A stretch of 64,000 nt of DNA from Adineta ricciae (GCA_905250025.1 CAJNOJ010000063.1:1-64000); one strand, 5' to 3'; positions 25,157 through 37,753 are shown, counted from the first letter of the stretch. The notes: generated by a model from the sequence alone, not told the origin. A program made the numbers and translations.

Positions 25157-27052
25157 TTATTGATATTGATCATGATACGAATTACTATTAAGATGATTCA
25201 GATTTGGAAGTAAAAGCTTCTCGGATTGTTTATTTCGTTCGTTACGCTTCGGATTCGTTCGACGCTGATAGGAACTCTTCGATGCGAGAAGCGAATTAGG
25301 AGCGGATAGACCAACAAGTCTCGACGGAGTTGTGAATCGTAGGGTTTGAGTTGGAACTGTTCGACACATCAACATGTTGAATAATTCGTATCGGCCGTGT
25401 TTTCCACTGACAATAGAAACAAAGACATTAGATGCATAGTTGAACAATTCTAAAGTTTTTAGAATATGTGGAGCGAAATGAGTTAACGAACAATCGGGAA
25501 GTCGTTGATAAAAGTTTAAGTAAAATTGAAGAAGATATCTAAAAGAAAAGTGACCGTGAAGAAGAGAAACGTTTGAGTGGTAAAGAAGTTTACCGAGGTG
25601 AAATGGTGAGAAGAAGAATACATGAAGAGAAAAAGATCATTGGCGTTACGGATCGATGATGACCATGACGGATAAGCAAAGATGAGGAAAGTTTCGATGA
25701 ATCTTGTCGAGATTGACGTACACTGATGAAGAGAACAATATTTGCTGTGAATAATAAAACAAACGGAACAGCCACACGAAAAATAACGATGATTAATAAA
25801 TATATTCGTTTAGCATTCGGAGTTAAGAATGATGATTGCTTGATAAGTGTTACATTTGCCGTCGGAGATTGCTCATAATGACAAACTATGGAATGACTGT
25901 TTTCTCGATATGCTCTAAAAAGGAACAAGATGTGATTATCTTGTAGATGAACCATATTTTATCATTATTATCATTGTAATTAGGCAAATGACTACCGATA
26001 ATTACGGTAAATTTACAATGTAATTAATATTTCTGAAAGAAAATGTCAAGAAAGCAAGTCGATATCGATCTGGGAAAATTCTCGAACTTGTCGTTTTCTT
26101 TGCACGAGCAAAATCAATAATTCAATGTAAATAATTAGAGAGAAAAAAACTCGAACTAGTCGTATTCTTCGCCATAGACTAGTTTTTATCCGAATCACAT
26201 GAAATACTTGACAAAATAATACTAAAAGTCTCTCTTTCTTTAGTTTCTAAATAAACATTTATTGACAAAAGAATTTCTCATTGAGATTTTGAATCTAATT
26301 CGCCTTCTTTTCATCCTATTCTTTTTGTCTTATCAGCAAAAACTGTAATCCTATGAGGATTCTAATGAACAGCGAATGATTAAAAAGAAACGACGGATAC
26401 TTTGCTAATTACTATCAATAAGCAAACGATGCTCTCACTATGGAATACTTCATTCATTTCCAGCGAATTTTCCAAAGGTTAATAAATCTTACCTTTTCAC
26501 GTAAAATCCAGGTTGTAAAACTAATGAATTAACAAGACAAGATAATACTACAACGCAGAATATCAAGCGAAGAGCACGCTTTCCTCGAGTATCTGTAAGC
26601 GTTTGTAATGGCTTGTAAATAACTAAACATCGTTCGACTGTCAATGATACTGCAAGCCAAGCACTAATTGAACTTGCAACTGATTCGATAAATAACTGAA
26701 ACGGACATTCAAATGGACGAAAATTCAGTTTAAAAATTTTAAAATCAAGTAGAAAAAAAAGACACCAAACGGTCAATCGAACGAGATCGACAACAGCGAT
26801 GGCAGAAAAGTAGTAGGAATAAGCTGAACGGCGAAAATTACGTGAAGTAGCGAAATAATAAAGTGCAATGGGATTAAATGTCAACCCGAAGACGAATAAA
26901 GCGATTCCAGGTATTAAATGTCCATATAAATAGACCGAACTGGTTAATGAGCTACACCAATTATTATAAGTAGTTTTGCCAATTGCTGAAGTGATATTAA
27001 ACGTTGATGAGTCGTTTTTGCCGAGTGAATCAAACATTTTCAGTATTGTCAA
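25157..27052 (-). CDS. Class A (rhodopsin-like) G-protein-coupled receptor
   Basis: Three exons (26493-27052, 25594-25914, 25157-25538) give 420 aa. The N-terminus has N-glycosylation sites (NDSS, FNIT). TM1 contains the conserved Asn (TFNPIALYYF). TM2 has SAIAVVDLVRL and TM3 ends in SLTVERCLVIYKPL, with ERC replacing DRY. A Cys before TM3 (FRPFECPFQLF) pairs with ECL2 Cys (SIVCHYEQS). TM5-TM6 lie in exon 2. In TM7, FNYASNVFVSIVSGKHGRYE replaces NPxxY. This style is common in FMRFamide-like peptide receptors of rotifers and other lophotrochozoans. The first intron (578 bp) is unusually long for this locus. Expected at the plasma membrane, ligand unknown. Confidence 0.8.
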
Positions 27053-28831
27053 AAATCTCTCTTTTGTAAATGTTGAACAAGTAATGTTCTTGATTCTTCA
27101 TTGATTAAGAAACAGAGTTGATAAAATAGTTTTTTTTCTCTCATTGTGTATACAAGAGAGAAGAGAAAGAGCGAAAGAGAAAGAAATGTCTGCTTACAGC
27201 AAAAGCACTCACCCTTCCTCCTAATAGCGCGTGACATTCAGCTTTTATCTCAATTGATGGTTCTTGTGTTACAGAAAAAAAGGAGAAGGGTGAGTCTTCC
27301 TATATTTCAGACCTCAATTACTCTAATAATACCAGTTATTTGCACGTATTACTGACAAAACACACAGAGACACAGTTCTATTCGTTTGGCACAATGATCG
27401 CTGATAATGATGTATTCTGTCTTTTGATTTGAGAGTACAAATTAATTAAATCATTGTTCGCATTTGTGAATCTTTTTCTTAAATATTTAAATATTATTTT
27501 ATCAAACAAATGTCTCTTGATATTTTTCTCATGAAGAGATGCGTATGTTAAGAATAGAAATGAAGAAAAAGAAAAGAATAGAAGTATCTTGTTTATTTCA
27601 TCTATATTCTTTCTGGAAAATCGTTGCATTTTACTCAAACAGACTCATTTTTAGTCGTTCAATGAGAAGAAAGCACACAAACGATGATTCTTCCTAAGTA
27701 ATGAACTGAATCAAATCCATATTTTCATTCTCGTGACGTTGTTAGTGATTATATGATATTCTGCGTGAGTTTTTCAGTAGCCTATACGACTGATTATGCT
27801 TCTTGATCTGCATTACACCGGAAAGCTTAAGAAATGTTATCGTGTGGAGAAAGATTATGTCTTTATTGTCGTGATTATCACTGATTCCAGATCTTTGGTC
27901 TTCCAACCGATGTAAAAGAACACGAATTTCGTTCGGAGACAAATCGATGTGGATCAATTTGCTATTGATGTAAAACCAGAGTATAATGAAGAGAATACAA
28001 ATACATTTTTGATTATCTGATTGATCTAAATCGTTGCAAAGTACAGAATTATTGCATTCTTATCGGAAAATTTCATCAGAACGACAAGTTTTTAACGCAG
28101 TTTAAAAGAAACTAATTATAAGAGAAAGACCGGAAAAGTGGATAAGCACACTCGACTTCTGTAAGATAATGGCATAGCCAAATATTTGTTTTACAACGTC
28201 CTCGATCGTTTTTCATTCTCGGCTCGAAGTTTATTTGATTGCGACATCACGTACGTCATATTTTCTCATTTAATTATCAAAATATGACCGTGTTCATTTC
28301 TTTTATTCGATTTCTAATCTGATTTTGTTCGTCTTGTCTATACGTTCTTACAGCATTATATTTCTTATTAATTTTCATTGACACCTTCTTTTCTTTTTCT
28401 CAATTCGGTGAAAAAATCGTTTGATGGAAAGGTTTGGTACTTGAACTTCTGCTCTAGCTACATTCTTTCACTTAGATTTACATAATCAAGCTGAATTATA
28501 ATTCTTCAGACATAACCTCTCATTAATGATTATACTAATTACATGAATACCTTGTTTACTGAAGAACGTTACAGAAACATGATGGATTCTTTTTGTGCTT
28601 TCAGACATTAGCAATGACTTTTGTTTTCGTAAAATATGATTTGTGAATAACAAAGAATGTCAACGATTGAGTGTCGTTTACCAAGTCATTCAAAAGAAAT
28701 CAAAACTCGATAATTCGCTCTGACAAGCAACATGTTCTATTTATATTTAACGACACAAATTTTACCGCTTGATATAGTAAAAAGACACTTATAAACATTG
28801 ATACTTCTCTGTCAACCATACATATACAACC
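27053..28831. other. Intergenic, no supported gene
   Basis: About 1.8 kb, AT-rich. Open frames at 27378-27638 and 27742-27957 (minus) lack domains, and codon use looks random. It contains the 5' flank of the GPCR gene. Confidence 0.4.
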
Positions 28832-29280
28832 CGAAACTTGAATTCGAGTATTAGCGTTGAGGGGTTATGGTGTAAGTAGCGGTGAGTTGCCTGGTTTATG
28901 AGGGAAAACGAAGATGAAAATATTAGGCATAACTATTTGGGACATTTTACATGGAGAATTGGGTTCGTGTTAAATTCAGTAAAAGAAAATGTTGTGACAG
29001 AAACCCTAATGTCCGATGTATAGGAGCGATGGGTTTCACTGTGCGTTCAGTGCCTGTAATAGCTGTCATTGGCAAGTGTCCATCAACACTTTCTTTGGCC
29101 CAGAGAAAGGTTGACATCTACTTTGTTGCAGAAAAAATGAACCACGCGATTGCTAGCAGCGTGCTGTGCAACTGACCAATAGGAGAGGGCGATTCCATAG
29201 ATAGCGAAAGTTGGTAGCGAAGGCCGTCTGAGCGCTCGTACCCAAAAATCGAATACTGGAATACTTGAATTCAAGTTTCG
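28832..29280. mobile_element. 449-bp element with 21-bp terminal inverted repeats
   Basis: The left end (28832-28852, CGAAACTTGAATTCGAGTATT) and the right end (29260-29280) are inverted copies with 20 of 21 matches. The interior is visibly less AT-rich than the flanks and encodes nothing recognisable; 74- and 63-codon frames occur on both strands. No clear target-site duplication is seen. It is consistent with a MITE or other non-autonomous DNA transposon. A 15-nt identical piece of the terminus lies at 2480-2494. Confidence 0.6.
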
Positions 29281-29525
29281 AGTTTAATACTACTGCTGTC
29301 AACCAGAAAGTTTGTCTATCGAGGCACCGATCACCAGAATGAATTTACCTTACTTTACTCAATACAAAGACAACCTGATGATAAATATCTTCTGCAATCA
29401 AGTTACAGAATCTGTAACATACCTGATATAGATATGAGTGAATGGATGAGGCAATAATGGTTTTGGCGCTGAAATCTTTGCATTTTTTAACAATCGGTAT
29501 TAAAAATAATTTCATTAGGTTATCG

Positions 29526-29780
29526 ATGATTACAGAAAAGCAAGTTGAACATGTTATTATTCCGATTCTCAATGAATATTCTCTCACTCTTTTCCCGAAT
29601 ATAATTATAATCGTCTTCACACTTATTTTGATCATTTTCTATATTCGTCAAAGTCAAAATCTAAAACATCAAATGGTTGAAACATATTCGACTTCTAACA
29701 CTCGTTTTTCCACATTTTCATCTCCAAATTTATATCGAAAAGCTTCTTTTAATCGTTCGAAATCAGTAACAAGTTTTTAA
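29526..29780 (+). CDS. Small single-pass membrane protein
   Basis: Intronless, 84 aa. A short polar N-terminus (MITEKQVEHVIIPILNEY) is followed by a strong transmembrane helix (NIIIIVFTLILIIFYIRQ) and a Ser/Thr-rich basic tail (FSSPNLYRKASFNRSKSVTS). The frame extends upstream to 29442. A pyrimidine-poor AG at 29516-29517 sits just before this start. It lies 77 bp before the TTLL gene on the same strand. Function unknown; no homologue recognised. Confidence 0.5.
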   Translation: MITEKQVEHVIIPILNEYSLTLFPNIIIIVFTLILIIFYIRQSQNLKHQMVETYSTSNTRFSTFSSPNLYRKASFNRSKSVTSF

Positions 29781-29857
29781 TAACAAACCATCATTTTCAC
29801 AATTTCAAATCGGTTTCTAAGAAGATCATTTTACTTTTATTTTTTTATCCGATAACA

Positions 29858-31293
29858 ATGTTGAATAAATCAAAATCGAATCGAATCAACGGTTATTATG
29901 TTTTCGGTAAAAACAATTCGAAACTTGTCCGAGATCTGCTTGATAAATTTGATCTCGATCGATACGACACGATTCCCCTCGGTGGCGTGAAATTCAATTG
30001 GATCACACGTTCAAGTGACATCGATTGGAATAGATTCGATTCCAATTTTCAAATTCTCAATCATATATTCAACGAAAAGCAAGTTTCAAACAAAGGCCTA
30101 TTATTGAAAAACCTGAGAACTTACTTCAAAAGCAAATCGAATATTTTGTTACAAAAGTTTCTCCCTGAAACGTATTTGTTAGATAATCTGATCGATCGGA
30201 TCAATTTCAAGAAGAATTTCCAGCAGAATTCATTGTGGATATGCAAACCAGTCGGACTTTCCTGTGGAAAAGAAATCTTTCTCTTCCGTTCAGAAGAACA
30301 ACTCGAAAATCATCTCAAACAGTATCAACAAAGAGATTTGTATTCGAATCGTCTCGTTCAAAGGTACATCGAAAATCCTCTACTTATCAATCAACAAAAA
30401 TTCGACATTCGCACATATTTCTTATGTATTTGTTTATCCAACGATGTTTTATGCTTTGCCTGTCAAACGGGATATCTTCGTTTATCGATGTACCAATTCA
30501 ATTTAGAAGATTTGAATAAATTCATTCATTTAACTAATCAAACGATTCAAAATAAAGATGAAAACTTTCCTTCAAAGAAAAATATGACAGGAATGACTAT
30601 AGAGGAGTTCAATGAATATTTCAACGATGTGATTCAACCGAATACGATGGGAATAGACAAAGATTGGGTAATTCATCAATTACCTGTAAGAATCTTTATT
30701 GAAAAATCGAAAAGAGTTGTTCAGTTTGTAGAAACAAATCACGAATATTCTTCATCAAGTGGCCTATGCGATTAGAAATCAATTAACTATTCAGGAAGGT
30801 TGTTTTGGTTATTATGGAGTCGATATTTTAATCGATGAGAAACTGAATTGTTGGTTATTAGAAATTAATAGTGGACCAACGTTGGATATGACCAATCAAG
30901 CACTGGAGAAAGTCATTCCAATGTGTTTAAATGAAGCAATTCGTAGGTTTTTGACTCAATTAAGAAGGAGATTGTCTCCAACGATGATTAGAATGAGAGA
31001 AAAAATATGAATTTGTACTCTTCTAATGATATGTGTCAGACTGGTTTTGTTAAATAGGAATTGTGATTGATACGCTGGATAACTATCGTGAAAATGGTTC
31101 GGCATTTCCTCTTCCAGAATCGAAACTATTCAAATATCTTCCATTTAATACTTCTTCGATTTTATCGAATCAAATTGCGAGTTTTGTTTCTATAAATTCG
31201 CAATTGATCGATCTCACACCTGGAGTCAATCTTTCAAAACGTCGGTATCGTCGATTATATTCACAGAGATATCGATCGCAATCACGTTTATGA
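29858..31293 (+). CDS. Tubulin-tyrosine ligase-like protein (TTLL10/TTLL3-type)
   Basis: Three exons (29858-30685, 30732-30942, 31058-31293) encode 424 aa. The TTL ATP-grasp fold is evident: NGYYVFGKNNSKLVRDLL, then FLPETYLL, WICKPVGLSCGKEIFLF (ATP-binding strand with Lys), RLVQRYIENPLLINQQKFDIR, YFLCICLSNDVLCFACQTGY, IHLTNQTIQNK, and the Mg/ATP site YYGVDILIDEKLNCWLLEIN followed by SGPTLD. Such enzymes add glutamate or glycine to tubulin or other proteins. The layout is nearest TTLL10 (glycylase-like). The 46-nt intron after HQLP joins KQITNILHQVAYAIRNQ in phase. The C-terminus is short and Arg-rich. Exact subfamily is uncertain. Confidence 0.8.
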
Positions 31294-32335
31294 ACTTTTA
31301 TCTTTTTAAATTAATCCGATGACATTGAAGGAATTCACTGAATACTACGAAATAGAATATGAGAACAGCGAATTTCCTCTAAATTAACATCAAATGCTCG
31401 ATAGTCACAATTAAATCTTTTCCAAATGACATGAGCAGTACACCAAGATAGGAGAAATCAATCGGGGAATGTTCATTATACACTTCCAAATGCAAATGAT
31501 TTCATAAAAACTAATTTTCAATGAAAGTAAGTTTCTATTGTTCACTGGCATGATCCATGATGATTGGTCATTCATAATCATATCTACACGTAGGTATTTG
31601 AGACGAGAAACAAGTTGTAGAAATTGCACGAGGAAAGAAACTACCATTGATGTTGTGAATCGCCGAGAAGATGTTCTAGGAAGAAATAAAGCGGAAAATG
31701 AGAAAAGAAACTTTGTTCGGTATTACGAGTGTTGCAGGCGTTGATAAATATTCTAAGTGGGGTAAAATAAAGGGCTGGATTGAACGAATTTGCGCATCAG
31801 TGGGTTGAGTTATTGTTAATGAACGTAGTTTTGAAAAAGAATTCAATGCTACTTCAGGACAGATATTAAATACACGTAAACGATAAGAATTTGTTGCGAA
31901 ATGTTCTCTCAGGTATGAATATTATTGATTTTCCAAAAAGATATCGAAATTCACATGACAGAATTCCAAAAGATTCTGAAATTTTTGATTTCGCTGTTCA
32001 AAACTCTGATAAACTTCCAAAGGAGCCGAGACAAACTCCATAATCATCAACAAAATTCCATTCGAAAGATTCTCCAACTGAGTCACCATTATTTCCTACA
32101 TAAGTTCACCCTCAAACACACAGATTTATACTGCTGAACCCATTTATCGTCACGTCAACACAGAAATTAGCCGAACATTTTCTCGGCCGTCACCGTTATT
32201 ACGCAACAATTGCGCTTCTTGCCAACGTTGCTTTTCTTTATATGTGATGATTCATCCAATAAATAGTCATCATGAATAACGACACGTAGGAAGAACAGAC
32301 GTTTCATTCGTTTACGATTTTGACGATACACTATC
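31294..32335. other. Intergenic, possible decayed coding remnant
   Basis: Around 31699-31885 (+) a frame reads MRKETLFGITSVAGVDKYSK..., is broken by one TGA at about 31807, then continues ...SFEKEFNATSGQILNTRKR. I do not recognise it, and it may be a relic. Otherwise nothing supported. Confidence 0.3.
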
Positions 32336-33601
32336 ATGTCTACGAGCACAACATTCATTGCTGATCCAGAACGGATATTTACAATTTGTGAAGGTAAAAA
32401 TGGTTTCCATTCATTGGTCAATCTCCTTTCTAGTCAAGAAAAAGACCATCGAAATTTTCTGCGGCTTGAACAAACGATTTGCCAATTAGACTTCGATTTT
32501 TACAACGATCTTCTTCCGAAAATCGCCCAGTGGGCATCGGATCATACACAGGCAAAATCCATCGAACTACTTCATGCAGGTGCGACACGAACGGTTGTTT
32601 ACACAGCGGCACAAGCTCGTTATATTCTTGCCAATGCTTTCTTTCTCAATGTATTACCGGGATATGGAAACATCAGTCTGAACCATCTGTATAATTCATT
32701 CGACGAAGATTTATCCATTGCGAGAATTCGTTGTTTGATTGAATATTTTCGTTTATCATCGGAAGAAAAGGATTTGGACCGAGAAATTTCTATTGAAAGA
32801 TACTTCTATCAAGATGAATTACCTGACTGGAGTCAAAAACGTATTCCAATTCGATCTTCGAAGGTCTGTGTCAACACAAATCGAATGGAAGATTCAATCG
32901 ATGCAGAAGGTTTTGTTGATTTTGCTAACAAACACATTCATATTCACCAAATTATCCCATCCGCAACGCAAGAAGAAGTTCTATGTAAACAACAATTGCG
33001 AAATTTTCATAAACTTCACCTATATTTTAATGTTTTAGTTAGTTGCTGTCCAGAAGCATTTCTTGCTATTCTTGTCTGCGAAACTCTCCTCGACAAGGAA
33101 ATTGTTATTCTTCGCGGATGTAAACGATTTGTTGATTACACGGGTTATGCCGATACATTTGCTTATAAGGAACACTACACAAGATCCGGTCGCATTCAAG
33201 ATATTCTCGTGCTCGATGCTTGTTATTCAGGACAATTCAGCAAGGAGAATATTGATCGAGATTTAGGCAAAGCGTGGGCTGGTTTTGAAAAATCGAAAGA
33301 TTCAATTATCGCAACGGGAAACTGGGGGTGTGGAGTGTTCGGCGGGGATTTGATATTCAAATTTTTACAACAGTTATGTGCAGCTACGATTATCAATGAG
33401 AAACTTCAAAGACTGGATTATTCTGCGTATCATGATGATAGTTTAGCGACGAAATTGAAAACTTTATTGGTGTCATTGGAAGAGAAAAACAAAACAGTTG
33501 CAGATGTTTATCAAATGATGCAGAACTACCGGAAATCAGCGCAATTTCCGGGATCAAGATTGTTATTTTCCGATTATGTAAACAATTGGTTGAATGAATG
33601 A
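32336..33601 (+). CDS. PARG: Poly(ADP-ribose) glycohydrolase paralogue with altered catalytic loop
   Basis: Two exons (32336-32984, 33039-33601) give 403 aa. The intron is easily missed because the unspliced frame is open. The helical accessory region includes TAAQARYILANAFFLNVLPG. The macrodomain follows: EGFVDFANK, QEEVLFSCCPEAFLAILVCE, DYTGYADTF, DILVLDACYS, KAWAGFEKSKDSIIATGNWG, CGVFGGD, KTVADVYQMMQNYRK. PARG removes poly(ADP-ribose) chains. The hallmark GGG that precedes QEE by seven residues is H-I-H (residues 202-204), with exact spacing retained, while the catalytic Glu pair is kept. It may be catalytically impaired or altered. Confidence 0.85.
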   Translation: MSTSTTFIADPERIFTICEGKNGFHSLVNLLSSQEKDHRNFLRLEQTICQLDFDFYNDLLPKIAQWASDHTQAKSIELLHAGATRTVVYTAAQARYILANAFFLNVLPGYGNISLNHLYNSFDEDLSIARIRCLIEYFRLSSEEKDLDREISIERYFYQDELPDWSQKRIPIRSSKVCVNTNRMEDSIDAEGFVDFANKHIHIHQIIPSATQEEVLCKQQLRNFHKLHLYFNVLVSCCPEAFLAILVCETLLDKEIVILRGCKRFVDYTGYADTFAYKEHYTRSGRIQDILVLDACYSGQFSKENIDRDLGKAWAGFEKSKDSIIATGNWGCGVFGGDLIFKFLQQLCAATIINEKLQRLDYSAYHDDSLATKLKTLLVSLEEKNKTVADVYQMMQNYRKSAQFPGSRLLFSDYVNNWLNE

Positions 33602-33731
33602 ATATTTTCCTTCTAAATTTCATAGAAAACAAACTAAATAAACGAAATATACTACAAATATAAATACATATAGATAAGGCAAAGGAGAAAATGCAATCCA
33701 AGCGTCAGATTATATACAAAACGGAGAGTTT

Positions 33732-36188
33732 TTATGTTGTCCATTTTTTAATCCATGAAAACACTTCTTTGTGAAGAAAAAGTGAATTGAATGGATTAAC
33801 AACTGCATGGCCTTCAGAAGGAAAGTAAAGCAATCGACTCGGAACTTCACGTCGTTGTAAAGCGACAAATGCACCTATACTTTGCGTGTCGGGAATACGA
33901 AAATCTCGTGCACCATGAATAATTAACATTGGCTGGGTCCAATTCAAAACATGTTTTATCGGATTATCTCGTTCGTATTTATCGAGATTATCAAAAGGAG
34001 TAAAACCACCGGAATCGTGTTCAGCAAACCATAATTCATCGGTTGTATAAGCTAAATGTCTTAAATCGAAAACACCGGCTTGAGATATAAATGTTCGAAA
34101 GCGTCGACTCATTTCCGGATGACCAGCAATCCAATTGATCATATAGCCACCGTAACTGCCACCGATTGCGACTACTCGATCGCTGTCAAGATAAGAAAAA
34201 CGTTTCAACGCTGCTGTTAAACCTAATTTCAAATCTTCATAGGGCAATGTTCCATATTCACCAGTGATACTATCCGTAAAGTTTTGTCCGTAAGAGTCTG
34301 AGCCATGAAAGTTAATAGCAATGACTGCGTAACCTTGTGCGGAATAGGACTGAAAATTCCAATTGTGACCCCAGGTGTCGTAAGAACTGATCTGTGGACC
34401 ACCATGAATATAGAAGACTAAAGGAGTTTTGTTATTTGTACCATTTATAGGCGGAACGTGCCAACCATAGATAGTTTCATTTCGTGCACCGATAAATGAG
34501 AATAAATCAACTGCGGTAGTAAGTCGAACTTTGGATAGAAGATTTGTATTATGATCAGTTATTGATCGTATTGAGAGTGGCGAGGTGTATAAATAAAGAT
34601 TCAATGGTTTAGTAATACTTCGATGAGCATAGAGAAAGATGTTATCATTAATTGGATGAATCTGAATATCGTTGGAAGAACCACTGGTTAGAAGACGAAT
34701 GGGCATCGATGTTGGAGATGTGATGTTAGTTAGTTTGTAAACAACATGTCGAGCATGTTCGCCTAATTCGAGAAAAAGTGATTGACCATCCTTTGACCAT
34801 GTTATACTATTGATGCTGCGATCCCAATCCTTCAGTAAGACCATCGGAGGATTTGAACCTGAGAAGGAAAATGAACGAAAAGAAGAAGAAGAAAACCTGA
34901 ATTGTTTACCGTTGATTAATTTGACTTTGTGTTGATCTGATTCATAACCAGGAACAGACTGTGATCGATAAACTAAGACATGTTCATCCACTGGTGAATA
35001 TCTCGGATCTGCATCAGCAGCGAAATTATCACATGTTACACAGACACTCACATAGGTCTTTGCGGTCAAATCAACAGTGTAAATATCTAAATTAGTAGAC
35101 CATGCCACTGCGCTTGTTTCGTCATATTGTCTCGTATAAGCAAAGGAATTTCCACTTGCACTGAATGACCATTGTGCTCGTGCACTGCCGAATGGCTTTG
35201 TCGGTGCATCGCTGTCGATTCCGAAGAGAATATCTTGCGGTTTCGATTGCAATTCGAATATTCCTGAAGAGTTGCGTTGGATTGAAACGAGAAATGGATG
35301 GCGGCGGAGGCCAAGCCGATACTCGTCCCAATGCCGAACGAATAGTTTATCAAATTTGTAAACCGGATTCTTTTCTTCTTGTTTAATCGATTGGTAATAC
35401 GAAGTTTCACGCATTGTTGAGTTCGGATAAACTTCACAACTAAATGCCAAACGTGTTGCTTGCCGATTAATTAAAAGATCGCCCATATGAAGTGGATAAT
35501 CGGTTATTTGAATTGGCTCGAGATAATTCTTCACCGTTGATATATCCTCCGGTAAATTCAATTGAAATAACTGTGATGAACGAGATGATCCGCGATTGGA
35601 AAGAAAAAGAACCGTTTTCGCGTCGAGCCAAAAAAACTAAAGAGAAAGTTTGTTGGAAATCTTCCGAAGAAAACTTGTTCAATCTTACTTGTTGATCATG
35701 TATACCCCAAATCGGTCGTGTTAGTTGAATAGTTTGGTTTGTTTTCAAATCAATCCAATGTAAAGTTGTTGTTGATCCTTTTAAATCAGGCATATGGTAT
35801 TGTTTCCGAATGTACATGACACTTTCTCCATTGATTGGATGAAATCGAGGCGAACGAAGACGATCCAATCGTAAATTATCGATTTGATGGAAATTCGAGA
35901 CTTCTTTTAAATTTTGATAATATTCACTATTCGATTGATAATCACTCGAATTCCAGGTCTTTGTTGATTGTGCAACATTATTACGACGAATACCGCGAAC
36001 CCATACGTATGCAATAAGATAACTGACAAGACATATGGCAATGAGATTGAGAACGAGCAATCCAATGAGAAGTCCACACTGAAAGTGTATGAAAAGTGAG
36101 AAGATGAAATGAGTGATGCAATTCTTACTCGTTTCAATTTGGATTTCGGTAGATGACAAGACGAGCAACGTTGAGAGAGAAATTCCAT
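33732..36188 (-). CDS. S9 family serine peptidase, DPP5/acylaminoacyl-peptidase-like, type II membrane
   Basis: Three exons (36129-36188, 35689-36078, 33732-35636) give 784 aa. Exon 1 encodes a short cytoplasmic N-terminus with two CxxC-like cysteines (MEFLSQRCSSCHLPKSKLKR). Exon 2 opens with a signal anchor (GLLIGLLVLNLIAICLVSYL). A beta-propeller region follows (LRSPRFHPINGESVMYIRKQ, ITWSKDGQSLFLELGEHA). The C-terminal alpha/beta-hydrolase domain has the oxyanion region PLVFYIHGGPQ, nucleophile GGSYGGY, the Asp in HGARDFRIPD and the His in SEGHAV. It resembles dipeptidyl-peptidase 5 and the prolyl oligopeptidase group more than DPP4. Many N-glycosylation sites fit an extracellular or lumenal catalytic domain. 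It cleaves small peptides; exact specificity is unknown. Confidence 0.85.
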
Positions 36189-36768
36189 GATAATACTGTT
36201 GAGAACTTCTTCTATTCGATTTCTATACAAATATTATCGAAAAGCAACACCAGATGGTAATAGAAACATCTGCATAAGAAGAAAACAAAATATCGATTCA
36301 TTGATAAATTAGACAGCTGAAGAAGTTTTATCAACAACATTCATTTGTATGGAAAAAGAGAAAAACTCTTTCGACACATATCAGATTATTAGCAATAAAT
36401 GTATTACAGTTTCCTTTCCTTTCTACTGCTTTTATATGTTAAATAATAACAATGACAAAAATATCTATTTGGGATATTCGAGAATGTATCGATTTATTAA
36501 CGGATGAGAAGTACTATTGAATCTGAATAGAATGTAATAAATTTTCCTGTTTGACATTGATTAAACGGATAATTATGAAATAAAGATTGATTTCAATGAC
36601 ATGCTCAATTGAGATTTTGTCAAGAAGAACGAACGAATGATATAAACAAAGAAAACCAATATTTCTTTCCAGAAGATATTGTCGTAAACATGTCTTTATT
36701 AAAAAGAAAGTCATTGCCTTGAGCAACAAACAGACTGTCTTTCGATAATTACCATTTGCTTCAAATAA
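36189..36768. other. Intergenic, no supported gene
   Basis: Spacer between two minus-strand genes. A 71-codon minus frame (36514-36729) has no recognisable content. Confidence 0.4.
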
Positions 36769-37753
36769 CTAATCACACTGAATGTTTTTACAAATTAATT
36801 TGCAAGATTTATCGAATTCTGTTCGAAATAGAACACAATTTTTAAAAATTCGATGTGCATTTCTAATCTCGTTGATATCCACTTGATCTTCTTCTTCATA
36901 ATCACATTCAAATTGTTTCAACTCTGGAGCATTCGATGCGATTAACGCTCCTAAATACGGAAAATCAGTTGGGTAATCTTTGCGATAAATACGCAGATGT
37001 AATCGACGTAAATTTCCTCTAAGCAAAGCTGAAACATCGTTATAATTCAAACTAACAAATTCGAATTGTAATGAAGTTAAATGATCAATGTGCAATGGAT
37101 ACTTCCAAGTGGAATCATCGATAACCGGAATTTCCACATGTAAATATTGAAGACAAGGAGTAAGTGTTAGAAGTTGAGTAAGGATTTCTCGTGAACAGCA
37201 AATATCCATTAGTTTCCGGAGAGTTGAGTTTGCTTTCCATGTGTTCTTCCAATTCGGAAGAGGAGAACGTAAAAACGAACAAGAGTGGAGTCTTTTCCAT
37301 CGTTGTTTCTCATTGCCAAATAAACAATCGAAGATCATCTAAAATCCAACTATGATAATGAAAAGTGAGAAGAAAAAAAGACGCCGTTACCATCGTTGGA
37401 GGTGCAGTCAGATGTTCCAGTAAAGGTAAAACTGATGATCGAATGGAATTGACTTGAGATTCCGTTGGTTCTTTCATTGTCAATGATCGTAGTCGAGAAA
37501 ATTTATGTAAAGATATCGAAGGACAGATGTTGAACAAACGTAAACGATTGCAATATGATGCAAACAGTCGATTTGAAAGTAAAATTTGTTTATCTTCATG
37601 AGATATATCGATATTTAAGTACAGATGTTGAAGAATTGTTTGAAAACGTTGATTTAGATTGTTAAATGCTTGATAAATATCATTTGGTGAGGAAATATAT
37701 TCCATAATATTCGCTAAAATTTCATTCGGAAGATCTTCGAGTTTGCCGATCAT
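36769..37753 (-). CDS. F-box protein
   Basis: Two exons joined near 37325-37390, start ATG at 37753. The N-terminus is an F-box (KLEDLPNEILANIMEYISSP, then NDIYQAFNNLNQRFQTIL), the Skp1-binding adaptor motif of SCF ubiquitin ligases. The rest has leucine-rich, irregular repeats (LRKLMDICCSREILTQLLTL, HIDHLTSLQFEFVSLNYNDV, GNLRRLHLRIYRKD) probably forming the substrate-binding surface. It is similar in style to the F-box genes at 46 and 50 kb but shorter. The substrate is unknown. The exact acceptor is ambiguous between two AGs 11 nt apart. Confidence 0.7.

Noticed and set aside
32985-33038. Treating the PARG gene as a single uninterrupted exon
   Set aside because: The 54-nt stretch is open, but it has GT-AG ends and splits QEEVL from FSCCPE, which are contiguous in PARG; it is an intron.
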